From Verpa conica (lineage: Eukaryota; Ascomycota; Pezizomycetes; Pezizales; Morchellaceae): 64,000 nt of DNA. The stretch's first letter is position 1. Every line of letters begins with the position of its first letter. The notes under the pieces are model-generated. The model was not told where the DNA came from and searched no databases. It was given only the letters and a program-made list of their open reading frames with translations. The stretch is from contig JAUFSD010000008.1 of assembly GCA_033030425.1 (NCBI GenBank), positions 558,001 through 622,000 on the forward strand. The letters are read 5' to 3'. Positions 10,304 through 21,060 of this stretch are shown here, piece after piece. Both the position numbers and the translations under genes were made by a program.

Positions 10304-13300
10304 ATGAGGTACCATCTCTGCACTCTTCTCTTCCTCATAGCAAAATCATCATCGATAGCACCTCCACACCCAGCAACAGCGTTACTTTCGAAAGATTTTT
10401 CAACAGTTTACCTTTTCATACCCTCTGCAGCTTCAACTAACTTCCGCTTCGTATCACTTCGCCTGAACGACACGTTCTCCACCTCTAACATCTCAACTTC
10501 ATTTACGGAGCTTCCTTCTCCCCCTCCACCACGTAGCTCACAGACATCAATAACTCCACTCCTATTCAGCAATCCCAGCAGCGTTGACGGTATTCTTGAC
10601 GAGAAAGTAGTCCTCTTCTCCGGATCCTGCGATGACGAGCTCGCACTCTATGAATTTAACCTCACCGATACCAAGGCATGGAAAAGCCGGCATGTTGTCC
10701 CCGCCGACGGCATTGGTCGTATCGATATCGACATTAATAGTCTCCCACTCCCCAAAGGGCGCTACTACGCACGCGCATTCGCATACAGCATTTCCTCAAC
10801 AACATCTAGTGTCGCTCCAAGCTCAACATTTATGAAAGGGCAGAGCCGGGAGGGAGATGATGAACTAAAGGAATTCGAACAAGGGATTGTAGTTACAACC
10901 ACGACCGAAAGTAAAGCTTACATGTTCGGTGGGCAATGCCCACGAGAGTCTACCGAATGGTCGATATCGAAAGCGACATACTCCGCCTCGCTCCTCGCCG
11001 TCGAGTTCCCAATCTCCAGAACATTCTCCTACCATCCTGGGGAACGGAAGGGTGCGTCGCCGATGCGACAAAGTACTATTGACTCCCTCTCGGCTGTTAT
11101 GAGCGACTACAATGGCCATAACAACAAGGAATGGCCTATCCCCGAAGCAGGGTTCTCAATAACAACTATACCTACCGGAGACAGCACAATGAACGTAGTC
11201 ATGATCGGCGGCCACACTGAAACCGCATTCGTAGATATGCGTCAAGTGGCCGTCTATGCTGCCCCAGAAGGTCGCTGGAAGTTTGCAGATGTGGAACTAC
11301 CCCCTGCGTCACCGCCTAGACTTCCGTCAAGCTCGACAAAGGTCGCAACTGACCCTCGGCCAACAACGTACACTGAGACTACGCGAGAAGATCCTTCAAC
11401 AAGAACATTTGTTCAACGCCGTAATGACGATACACGACGGATTGATCCTAGATCGGGCCACAGTGCGGTCGCGACAAATGATGGGAGGCGAGTGATAGTC
11501 TATGGAGGATGGGTTGGCGATGTGAACACACCCGCTGAACCACGCCTAATTATCCTTGAGCTATCTGGTGAGGTGGGGAGAGATACATGGAAGTGGGATA
11601 TTCCTTATATTCACCCGGGGGAACTAGGGCCTCCTGGGGATGGCGAGGAGGAGGGTCTGAGTGGTCATGCGGCAGTCATGTTAGACGGGGATGTAATGAT
11701 GATTACAAGTGGCTATAGAATCTCACCATTTGCGAATTCTTCTGTGGTTAGTGATAAGAGTTACTTTTTTAATGTTACGTCGGGGATGTGGGCGGGGACA
11801 TATAAACCTGCAGGTATCTTGGCAGCCGAGGAGGCGGTTAGGAATTTGGAGCATAAGAGGACCACGGGGATTGTGCTGGGTGTTGTATTTGGGATTGCTG
11901 GGCTCGCTGCCGCAGTGATTGGGTACTACTGGTACTTTAGGAAGGGGAGAAGAGAGGGGGATACAGAGGAAGCTATTTTCTCTGGTCCACTGGAAAGGGA
12001 AAGATGGGGTTCTTTTGGATTCTACGGGAGGAATTCACCAAGTGAGGAGAGATTAGGGTCATTTAATTGTTATGGATCGGAGAAACCTTCAGTGAGCACA
12101 GAGAGAATAGGTATTTACAGGTCCAGGAGACCATCAGTGAGCCAAGAGAGGCTAGGGGTCTACGGATCCCGAAGACCCTCAATAAGTCAAGAGAGGGTAG
12201 GAATCGTCGAAAGCTGCAGCCACTCCTACCGCGTTCTCGGAGAAGAAACAACCTCTCGCTCAGGAACACCAGAACGCCCTCCACTCCGCTCAATGCCGTA
12301 CATCTCAGCACCGGCTCCAGGCCCTCGACCACCTCCGAAGGCTGTCCTAAAAACAAATACGGCAAGAGTATCGACAATCTTCGAAGCGGAGGAATATCCT
12401 TATGACCCAAAACGCAGTTCCCGAAGTAGCTGTGGAGCAACAACAGGCTCTGACGACCTCGCAGAGCTCTACACCCGCTCTCTCGCCTTCGCTGAGAAAA
12501 TGGCTGCCCAGGAAATTATATACGAGCAGTCCCGTTCCCGCACCGGCACCCTAAGTGATGAGTGGAGTGACACATCCTTCCGCCATGTTCTCCCCCGCCC
12601 ACCCCCCCGAGCCGCTCTCAGTTCTGAGAGCTTAAAGCTCCTCCCCACAGCCCCTCTCCGAATCCCATGTGCACGTTCCTTTCCACCTGCCCGCTCACGT
12701 CCCGTTACAGGGCCCCCAAGACCTAAAATCAAAACTCTCCTCACACCAGCCCGATTCTTCCCTGTACAGGCACCTAAACAGCGGCGTGTCGTCTCTCTCA
12801 ATCATGGCAACCCGCCAAAACAGGAGCCAAAACGATGGGCAAGTATTTCTGCCTTGCGTAGCGCCCTACCAGATATATTACCAACAAGTCCAATCTCGTT
12901 GTGGGAGACAAGGTTCTCGAGAAATCCGTCTTTGTCCTTGTCTAGGGAGACACCAGAGACGGTGAGTGGGAGTGATACGGTTAGTATTCCGATTGCGTTG
13001 GATTCGACCTTGTTGGGGAGTGACATAAGGCTATCTGGAATCGGAGATGAGGATTGGGATCTGGAGGCGGCGATCGAGAAGCGGGTTGTGCAGGTTATGT
13101 TTACGGCGCCGAGGGGAGCTTTGAGGGTTGTTAACCTAGATGAGAGGGTAGTACCTGAGCAGGGAGAAGACGAAGATGGCGATGACGAGAAGGAGGAGTC
13201 AGAGAAGGATGCTGTGATCAAAGAGCTTGTGGAGCTTACGATTCCAGAGAATATTACGGTTTTCGAAAGCGACATGGCGCCCGAGGATATTTTGGTTGAA

Positions 13301-13348
13301 GCGCCAGATGGCTTTGGAGAGGGCACTTTGGAGATGGTATGCCAATGA
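10304..13348 (+). CDS. Kelch-repeat single-pass membrane protein with repetitive cytoplasmic tail
   Basis: A single 1014-aa open frame without introns, unlike most of its neighbours. The ATG at 10304 begins a signal peptide (MRYHLCTLLFLIAKSSSIA). The ectodomain (about 20-515) carries kelch-like blades: VVMIGGHTETAFVDMR, then RSGHSAVATNDGRRVIVYGG, then LSGHAAVMLDGDVMMITSG. A membrane helix follows at about 522-544 (GIVLGVVFGIAGLAAAVIG, then YYWYFRKGR as stop-transfer). The tail of about 465 aa opens with four to five units of about 16-18 aa pairing ER(L/I/V)G with (R/K)PS(V/I)S, then turns Pro/Arg-rich, and ends in a very acidic stretch. Fungal kelch-TM proteins of this layout are common but mostly uncharacterised; a role at the cell surface or wall is inference. 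No specific symbol is justified. Confidence 0.8.
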   Translation: MRYHLCTLLFLIAKSSSIAPPHPATALLSKDFSTVYLFIPSAASTNFRFVSLRLNDTFSTSNISTSFTELPSPPPPRSSQTSITPLLFSNPSSVDGILDEKVVLFSGSCDDELALYEFNLTDTKAWKSRHVVPADGIGRIDIDINSLPLPKGRYYARAFAYSISSTTSSVAPSSTFMKGQSREGDDELKEFEQGIVVTTTTESKAYMFGGQCPRESTEWSISKATYSASLLAVEFPISRTFSYHPGERKGASPMRQSTIDSLSAVMSDYNGHNNKEWPIPEAGFSITTIPTGDSTMNVVMIGGHTETAFVDMRQVAVYAAPEGRWKFADVELPPASPPRLPSSSTKVATDPRPTTYTETTREDPSTRTFVQRRNDDTRRIDPRSGHSAVATNDGRRVIVYGGWVGDVNTPAEPRLIILELSGEVGRDTWKWDIPYIHPGELGPPGDGEEEGLSGHAAVMLDGDVMMITSGYRISPFANSSVVSDKSYFFNVTSGMWAGTYKPAGILAAEEAVRNLEHKRTTGIVLGVVFGIAGLAAAVIGYYWYFRKGRREGDTEEAIFSGPLERERWGSFGFYGRNSPSEERLGSFNCYGSEKPSVSTERIGIYRSRRPSVSQERLGVYGSRRPSISQERVGIVESCSHSYRVLGEETTSRSGTPERPPLRSMPYISAPAPGPRPPPKAVLKTNTARVSTIFEAEEYPYDPKRSSRSSCGATTGSDDLAELYTRSLAFAEKMAAQEIIYEQSRSRTGTLSDEWSDTSFRHVLPRPPPRAALSSESLKLLPTAPLRIPCARSFPPARSRPVTGPPRPKIKTLLTPARFFPVQAPKQRRVVSLNHGNPPKQEPKRWASISALRSALPDILPTSPISLWETRFSRNPSLSLSRETPETVSGSDTVSIPIALDSTLLGSDIRLSGIGDEDWDLEAAIEKRVVQVMFTAPRGALRVVNLDERVVPEQGEDEDGDDEKEESEKDAVIKELVELTIPENITVFESDMAPEDILVEAPDGFGEGTLEMVCQ

Positions 13349-14433
13349 AGGAGTGATAGTTCTGGGTTTCTTTTCTTGTATATATTTGGATCTATATGTT
13401 TGGATGGGCGGTGAGTCAGTACGGCAAAGGCGCAATGGATTTTCTTTGGAAGCAATGGTATCCTGTCTCCTTTTACTCCTATGTATCTTAATACAAATTC
13501 ATTCATCAAACGAATTTCGTCACCGTATTGTGAGAGTATCAATCATTTCTCATCACTCGTGCCGCTTACTATATGCCAAGAACCCGACTCGTTGCGAGTG
13601 ATAGCCTATGCCCTACAATTTCATCAATGTATGAACTAAGTAGACCGTCCCTACTGTATCATATTAGGTATATCTATCAAATACTTTTACTAAGGCTCTC
13701 CAGGTAGTCCCAGGAAAAGCCCCCGAGACTTCCCACTGCGTAGTGTATCTAGCAAGATTTTCCCGATGTTAACATAATTAAATGACCGGAGTCTGCCGAA
13801 TGCTTTCTAGGTAAAACTCTATAGGATAGGACTAGGTTTGGTATTGATATGTGGAAGATGGCACCTCATAAACAATCTGATTATTAGTCTTTGTTTTTCC
13901 TATATTTTGCTGGCTGGGATGTGTAGCCCCTAGCATAGTAAAAGCGATAAAAGATATTTTGGGGGAGCAAAAAATAACTATATGTAAACATGACACAAAG
14001 ATACATAAGACAACTATAGATGGGAGCAGGAAATTAAGATAGAGGAAAGGAGGAATATACCGCATTATAATAAGGCTTCTACTTGGGGTGAAATTAACTA
14101 TCCTGATTGCAACTTGAACTAAATACCACGATGAGATAAGGAATGTTACCCAGAAATTCAGGAACTATTTAATAAAAATATATTTATAAGCCTTGGAATA
14201 AATTGCTACTCTACTCTACCAGAAATTACAATTTAAATATCAGGTGTTACAGGCACATTACTCGAAGTAAACACTTAAATAAGTTGGTACAAAATTAATG
14301 AAATGATCACAAAATATCACTTGTATCCACTCTAAACCACGGTCTATTCAAGATATCACCAACAACTCAAAGCAAACATTTTATTTTACTCCCTCTTACT
14401 AACACCCAAGTCACACCATCTCGCACCATAGAT
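13349..14433. other. Intergenic region between convergent genes
   Basis: Holds the 3' flanks of the kelch gene (plus) and the FGAM synthase gene (minus). AT-rich, with no gene-like frame, tRNA or clear repeat seen. Confidence 0.5.
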
Positions 14434-17400
14434 CTAACCAACCCACCTTCTAGCACTCCTAAACAACCTAACCCATGGTCCAAACTCCCACCCCTCTTCT
14501 CTCCCATTCTCAGGCAAATAACTAACGCTCTCCCTAACCACAGTCCTCTCTGGATGTGGCATCATTGCCAAAACCCTACCATTTCTACTTTTGACACCCG
14601 CAATACCCGCCGGGGACCCGTTTGGATTCGCCGGGTAGACTTCGGTAGGTTGGCCGCGGTTATCAACGTATCTAATAACAACACTGCCCCCCTCTTGAAG
14701 TGTAGAGAGATCCACATGGTTGCTAAATGTAGCGCGACCCTCACCATGGGCAACAGCAATTGGGAAGGAAGAACCAGACATGCCGTTCAAAAAGACACTT
14801 GGGGATTTCTCGGTTGCAGATTCGTTGATAGAGACCATGCAGAGACGTGCTTCATACTGCTCGCTGATGTTCCTTTCAAAAACAGGCCAGTGTTCAGTAC
14901 CGTTGATAAGTTCCTTCACTCTACTCAAGAATTGACACCCATTGCAAACACCCAGCGCAAAGGTATCAGTCCTGTTATTAAAGAACCTTTTAAATTCTTT
15001 CCTCGCGCCCTGGTGCAGCAGAACAGATTTCGCCCATCCAGCTCCCGCTCCAAGAACGTCACCATATGAGAACCCACCGCACGCTGCAATACCAACGAAG
15101 TCGTCAAGTGTAAGGCCACGATCAATGATATCGGTCATATGCACATCCACAGGCGTGAAACCAGCCAAACGGAACGCGAAAGCCATCTCGGCATGACCAT
15201 TAACGCCTTGCTCGCGTAGGATTGCAACACGAGGCTTAGTAGTCGGAATGGTACTGAGGAGTGATTCGTTAGGATGAAAAGTAAGATTGTAGCTAAGGCC
15301 TGGATCGGCATCGTCGAGGATCGCGGCATACTCCTGGTCAGCACAGAACGGGTTGTCGCGGATTCGCTGCATGACATAAGATGTAGAAGCCCATTTCTGC
15401 TGTAGTATCCCACGGGAACTTTCATAGACGGTTGTAGAGTCGTATTTGAAGGTGACTTTCTGATCATTGGTCTCCTTGACCATGCCGAGAACCTTAATGT
15501 CCTTGACGCCTTTTTCCACAAAAATATCTGTGAACGATGTAATGTCCCCATCCTTAACCTGAAAGATTGCCCCAAGTTCCTCACTGAAAAATGCTTCAAG
15601 GACTCCACTAACTTCTCCGTTCTTCGCGATGTCCTTCAGCTCAACGTCAACACCCACACGCCCTGCAAATGCCATTTCAACAATAGTAGTGAACAGCCCA
15701 CCATCGCTGCGATCATGATAGGCCTGAACAATACCCTTTGCCCTAACTTCTGCACATGCTTCAAAGAATCCTTTAAACACCTCCACATCTCTCACATTCG
15801 GCGCCTCGCTCCCAACCTGACCAAAGACCTGTGCAACCGCGCTTCCACCCATCGCCATCTTCCCACCCGCAAGATCAACAAAAACAAGCTTACTCTCCCC
15901 AACCTCGGTCGTACGTTTCAACTGGGGAGTCCATGTCTTGCTAACATCACCAACAGCCGCAAACGCAGTCACCACCAAACTTACCGGTGCAGTAATCTCT
16001 TTTGCAGCACCAGTCTCTCGCTCAGTCCACTTCATCTTCATACTCATCGAGTCCTTCCCAACAGGGATGCTTACGCCTAACTTTGGGCAGAGGTCCATAC
16101 CAATTGCCTCAACAGCCTCGTAAAGAGCCGCTCCTTCACCAGCGTGGTTACCCGCGGCCATCCAGTTTGCTGATAACCGCACTCTCGGAAGCCCACCTTG
16201 GACATCTGAAGCAACTAGGTTCATGAGTGATTCTGCTACCGCCATCTTCGCAGACGCAGAAGGAGAGATGAGTGCGAGGGTCGGTTTCTCGCCCATAGCC
16301 ATTGATTCACCAGTCCTCACGCCTTCCTTGAGGGCAGTGGCGGTCACGGCAACATCGGCAACTGGTACTTGCCAGGGTCCAACCATCTGGTCTCTTGTGA
16401 TGAGACCAGTAACAGTCCTATCTCCGATTGTGATAAGGAAATTCTTAGACCCGACACTAGGGAGGTGAAGGACACGATCTACAGCTTCCTTAATAAGAAC
16501 CTCTTTCGGGATCTCCATGAGGTAGCTTTCAAGTGTCGTATCAAAGGCAGGAAGGTTAAGTCTTCGGCTCTCAACCACACGGCTCATCTTCGGTGGTTTA
16601 CCAAATAATGTTGACATCGGCAGATCAATGACTTTAGGGTCTTTCTCACTATCACGGTCTTTAAGGACAAGACGTTGCTCCTCCTCCTTCCCACCCTCAG
16701 CTCGCCCAACAACCGAGAATCCACATCGCTCACGCTTTGCAATAGCCTCGAAAGTCTTGAGACCCTCTTCTGCAACTGCCATAACATACCGCTCCTGTGC
16801 CTCGCAACACCAAATCTGCAAAGGACTCATGCCCTTATCCGCATTCTCAACCTCTCTAAGCTCAAATGTGGCCCCTAGACCAGCATCATGAACAAGCTCT
16901 GGAAGTGCATTCGAAAGTCCACCAGCACCAACATCGTGGATAGAGCGGATAGGATTATTAACTCCCAATGAAACACAAGCATCAATAACCATCTGTGCCC
17001 TTCTCTGCTGCTCCGGGTTTCCTCTCTGAACAGATGCAAAATCCAAGTCCACACTACCCTCTCCAGACGCAATTGACGAGGCCGCACCACCCCCTAGACC
17101 GATCAGCATGGCTGGTCCACCAAGAACAATAAGGTATGCGCCAGGTTCGATCATTCCGGGCTCTTTAATAGCATGAATGGGACGAACTGTCCCAAGTCCT
17201 CCTGCTAGCATAATAGGCTTGTGGTATCCGCGGACCTCATCCTCACTATTATTACCAGTAGCAACACGAGTAGTAAGGGTACGGAAGTACCCAAGAACAC
17301 ATGGCCTCCCAAACTCGTTATTAAACGCCGCAGATCCAATAGGGGCTTCAAGCATAATATCTATAGAAGAAGCAATATGGTTTGGCTTCCCCATATCTAT

Positions 17401-18638
17401 TTCCCACGGCTGCCGGTGACCAGGTATGAGGAGATCTGACACGCTGAATCCCGACAACCCAGCTTTCGGCTTAGACCCTCTTCCAACTGCTCCCTCATCC
17501 CGAATTTCACCCCCTGAACCGGTAGCTGCGCCAGGGTATGGTGAGACCGCAGTTGGATGATTGTGGGTCTCAACCTTTGCGACAAAGTGGACCATCTCCT
17601 TCGTTTGTGTCCAATCCTTCGTCTCGGCATCTGGTGCCCAGTAGACCGCTTCATTTCCCTCTAGGACTGCCGCGTTATCCGAGTATGCAGAGACTGTGTG
17701 GCCGGGTGAGAGCTTGTGAGTATTGCGAATCATGCCAAAGAGTGAGTTTTGCTTGGCTTCACCGTCGATGGTCCATGAGGCGTTGAATTGTTTGTGACGG
17801 CAGTGCTCGGAGTTGACTTGTGCGAACATGAAGAGCTCTACATCATACGGGTCTCGAGGGCATGGGCCGGTGGAGGAGAAAGCATCGAGGAGATAGGAGA
17901 TCTCTGACGGGTCGAGGGCGAGACCGAGGTCTTTGTTGGCTGCTTGGAGTGATTCGAGGGGGGTTGAAGTAGCGGAGTGGAGATCAACGCGGCCAACAGG
18001 AAGAGGTGCGTGGGTACCAAAGAGGGCCTCGAATGTTGGAGGGTGAGCCTCGAGGGTCTGTATTTTATTTAGAAACCATTTATCCCTCTATTGAGCAATT
18101 GGACAAGTACCTGGGTCATACGATCATAAATTGCATCTGCAAACGGGTATCCTTCACCCTTATATTCACACCCATCCTCAAATATGAGAGAGATAATCAC
18201 CCCCCTCTCAATTCTCTCCACAACCCCCCTCAGCCCACAAACATGAGCAATAGAAGTCGCTTTCGACGACCAAGGACTAATTGTCCCCTTCCTCGGACTC
18301 ACAAATAACAACAGTCTCCCTTTTCCCTTCTCCTCAGTCAACTCCTCACCATCAACAAACTTCACCAACCGCTGGGTCTCAGCATCCCTATTCAACTCAC
18401 TCGACTCATCTCCATAATGTAACAGCTGTTGCAAATGCTTCCTCTCCTCCCCAGCTCTATTTTTCAACACCCCAACCGCCACTGCATCAACTGGACACAC
18501 ATAATGCACATACAATGATCTGATACCCGCAACCTTCGCAGAACCACCAAGGATACCATTGAGAGCGTCTTTGATCTCCACTAGACGGAAACTCGAGTAT
18601 GCAGGCGAACCGGGGATTGCTAAAAACTCGGACGCCAT
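14434..18638 (-). CDS. ADE6: Phosphoribosylformylglycinamidine (FGAM) synthase
   Basis: Two exons: 18638-18111 and 18057-14434, with a 53-nt intron (donor GTACTT, acceptor CAG), giving 1383 aa; yeast Ade6 is about 1358 aa. The start MASEFLAIPG lies in the upstream exon and the join completes the N-terminal domain (DRMTQ / TLEAHPPTFEALFG). The synthetase domain shows MFAQVNSEHCRHKQFNA, VETHNHPTAVSPYPGAATGS and SIHDVGAGGLSNALPEL. The C-terminal glutamine amidotransferase domain has the nucleophile Cys in ALGVCNGCQFLS and the later PHPER motif. The enzyme makes FGAM from FGAR, ATP and glutamine, the fourth step of de novo purine synthesis, in the cytosol. The single-chain, large PurL form is the eukaryotic type. 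Convergent with the kelch gene. Confidence 0.97.
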
Positions 18639-19845
18639 TTTCTCTTCCTTTCTTTCGGTATGGTTTGTTGGTTTGTGATTTTCGAGCAAAGATATTATTG
18701 AAAGCTCCGATGGCGGGGCAAGCCTTAATTAATTTCAATAGTGGGGCACACGGGAAGGAGGGGTGGGTGGGGGGAAGTAAAAAAAAATTCTGCTTATCGA
18801 TAACAGTTGGGTTAGGGCTGGGGTCATGGGTTGTGATTCGTTGGCTCTTGGTCCCCCCACGCCTTTCGAGGACGGTACGTTATATGTTTACGTGTCTCAA
18901 AATTCCGTCCCTGCATACATGTAAGTTTAAGATAACTTTCACGTAGGCGGTACTGTAATCTCTTTAGGAAAAACCCCTCGTTACCGTCTTATGTAGCAAC
19001 CTATGGTAGAGCGGGCTCTTCCCCGCTAACGTTGACGAGCCAGCTACATACATGTAGAGTACTCGTAATCTCATGACGTTTTGAGAATGATACAATATTT
19101 ATGCCAAGCCTATGGTTTTGTATGGTATGCAATAGCAGCCGTTCCGTGATTACGAGTATAAGGGGTGCAGGAGAGCTGCGCATATACACATACAGTATGT
19201 ACCTATATAAGCGTGTTCTATGTTGTTATAAGCAGTTAGCATGATTGACCAAAAGGACCCGCCCTAGGGTATCAACGATATCACCAGATCGACATCAAAT
19301 ATATCATTCTTACACAATAATTATTTTATCACAACCTCCTATATTTCAACTAGATCTCACTACACAAATACACTGGGCTGCGGGCAGCCAGAAAATAAAA
19401 ATTTAGTGGGATTACTCCTAATTCCCAGACCTTTTAAAATCACAAAAAAATATCCACAATATATACAGCCGAAATAAAAATCTCCCATATCTATAGTTTT
19501 TCCTCTGCACCCCCCCCCCCAATAATAATCCTCAGACAAAAGAAAATATAAAAAGTCAACACCTTAAGTATGATCACCGTTTTGATGTGTAGGTCATGTT
19601 TCGTCGTAAGGTGGAGTAAGCTTCGGGAACCATCAAGGTACCCAAACCTCTACCATGATAATTGGGTAATCGTAATTTTAATCCGGTACTTGCACAAACA
19701 GAGGCGAAAAAATAAATGAATGAATGTGAAAGAAGATCAGTATAAAGTAGGTGATCAACGCGCTACTTAGTTGAAAACTGTGTAATCTTGGATACCCCAG
19801 TACTAGAAAATTGTTAGTAAGAGCTACATTATGAAGAATTCGGAT
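18639..19845. other. Intergenic spacer
   Basis: Contains the promoter of the FGAM synthase gene and the 3' flank of the GH17 gene. TACATGTA palindromes occur at 18916 and 19049. A run of ten C residues lies at about 19510-19519. No gene recognised. Confidence 0.5.
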
Positions 19846-21060
19846 TTAACGAACCTTTTCCGCGTTCCCTGTGGCCGCGTTATCGGTCTTCCAGAGGTCA
19901 TCCTCGTATGTAAACGCGATGTAGTCACTTCCCATGGCGGCCCGTATCGACTTGAGAGCAGTGGTCTGGTCAGCAGTAGATACCAAGGCGAGACCATTCG
20001 AATTTCCCTGATGAGGCCAGCCAGTTTCTAATAAAGTTAGTTTCTGCGTTTCAAAAACAGGATAAAATAAATGAAGACTTACCAGTGATCAAGAGATCCT
20101 TTCCAGGGCAAGTCTTCTTAACATTTGCGCCTTGCACAGTCAAGAAATCACCAGCACCGCTCGCAGAAACGCCCCCATCAAAGTAGGGGTGGCAGTTAGC
20201 CGCGATGTAGTCAGAATTCTCGCACAAAACTGGGTTAGCCATAATAGCGACCCAGGTGTCAACGGTGACAACAGGGCCAGTGTATCCAGCAGCGCGGAGA
20301 AGGGTACGAGCACTATTGAGTGCTGCGACGACTGCAGTGGCGGTCATGCTACCACTATTGACTAGTTCGTTTCCAATGGCAACAGTGTGTATCATAGACC
20401 AATTTGAGCCCACGGTCGAGATAAGAGTAGCAACTTCTGAGGTATAGCTGCCAACGTTGTAGATACCAATGAACAGCTTAGGGCCAGTCGTCCCAACGGC
20501 TGCCAGCACGTTCTTAACCTGGTTGCAGTCGATACCGTAGAGACGAATCAAACCAAAGGTGCTAATTTTAGAAATATCGGAGGCAACCTGAGAGGCGGAC
20601 TTGCAGCCACCAGTGGATGTGTAAGGAGAATAGACGATTCCAGGCTTGGATCCAGAGACTGATGCGACACCCTTACTCGCTGTGTTTGTAGTGGCTAAAG
20701 TTGATATATCCACTGTCTTAGGGGTTTCAGCGGCCTGCGGGGCACTTTGATCTCCAGGATAATTTTCAATGACATTGCCGTTTTGGTCGACGTATACAGT
20801 TACATACTCGGTATAGACCTCGGGCTCGGGCTCAGGCTCTGCAAAGGCTTCAGCAAAGGCTTCAGCTACTGGCTCGGGCTCGGGCTCAGCAATTGCTTCA
20901 GCTTTGGGGCTTCGGCGATGCTGGATCTTCCCTGTAGACCGTTAGTACGAATTTCAATTATTGCTAAGCTACGGATATTAATACCATGAGGATGAGCGAT
21001 AGTGACTTCAAGGGCGAGCAAAAGTGCTACTGCCAGGCTAGTAATCTTTGAGTAGATCAT
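19846..21060 (-). CDS. Secreted GH17 beta-1,3-glucanase/glucanosyltransferase (EglC/Scw type)
   Basis: Three exons: 21060-20985, 20931-20083 and 20027-19846, giving 368 aa. Introns have donors GTATTA and GTAAGT, and a TACTAACG branch site in the first. The first exon encodes a signal peptide (MIYSKITSLAVALLLALEV) ending near AHPHG. A linker of alternating Glu-Pro/Ala repeats (AEPEPEP, AEAFAEAFAEPEPEPEV) follows. The GH17 domain opens GIVYSPYTSTGGCKSASQV and has the proton-donor Glu in AIGNELVNSG (about residue 214) and the nucleophile Glu in LLITETGWPHQGNSNG (about 309). The nucleophile codon is split across the second intron, which supports this gene model. The enzyme should act on cell-wall beta-1,3-glucan. 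No C-terminal GPI signal is seen, so secreted or wall-bound. Upstream on the minus strand the leader is pyrimidine-rich. Confidence 0.92.
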
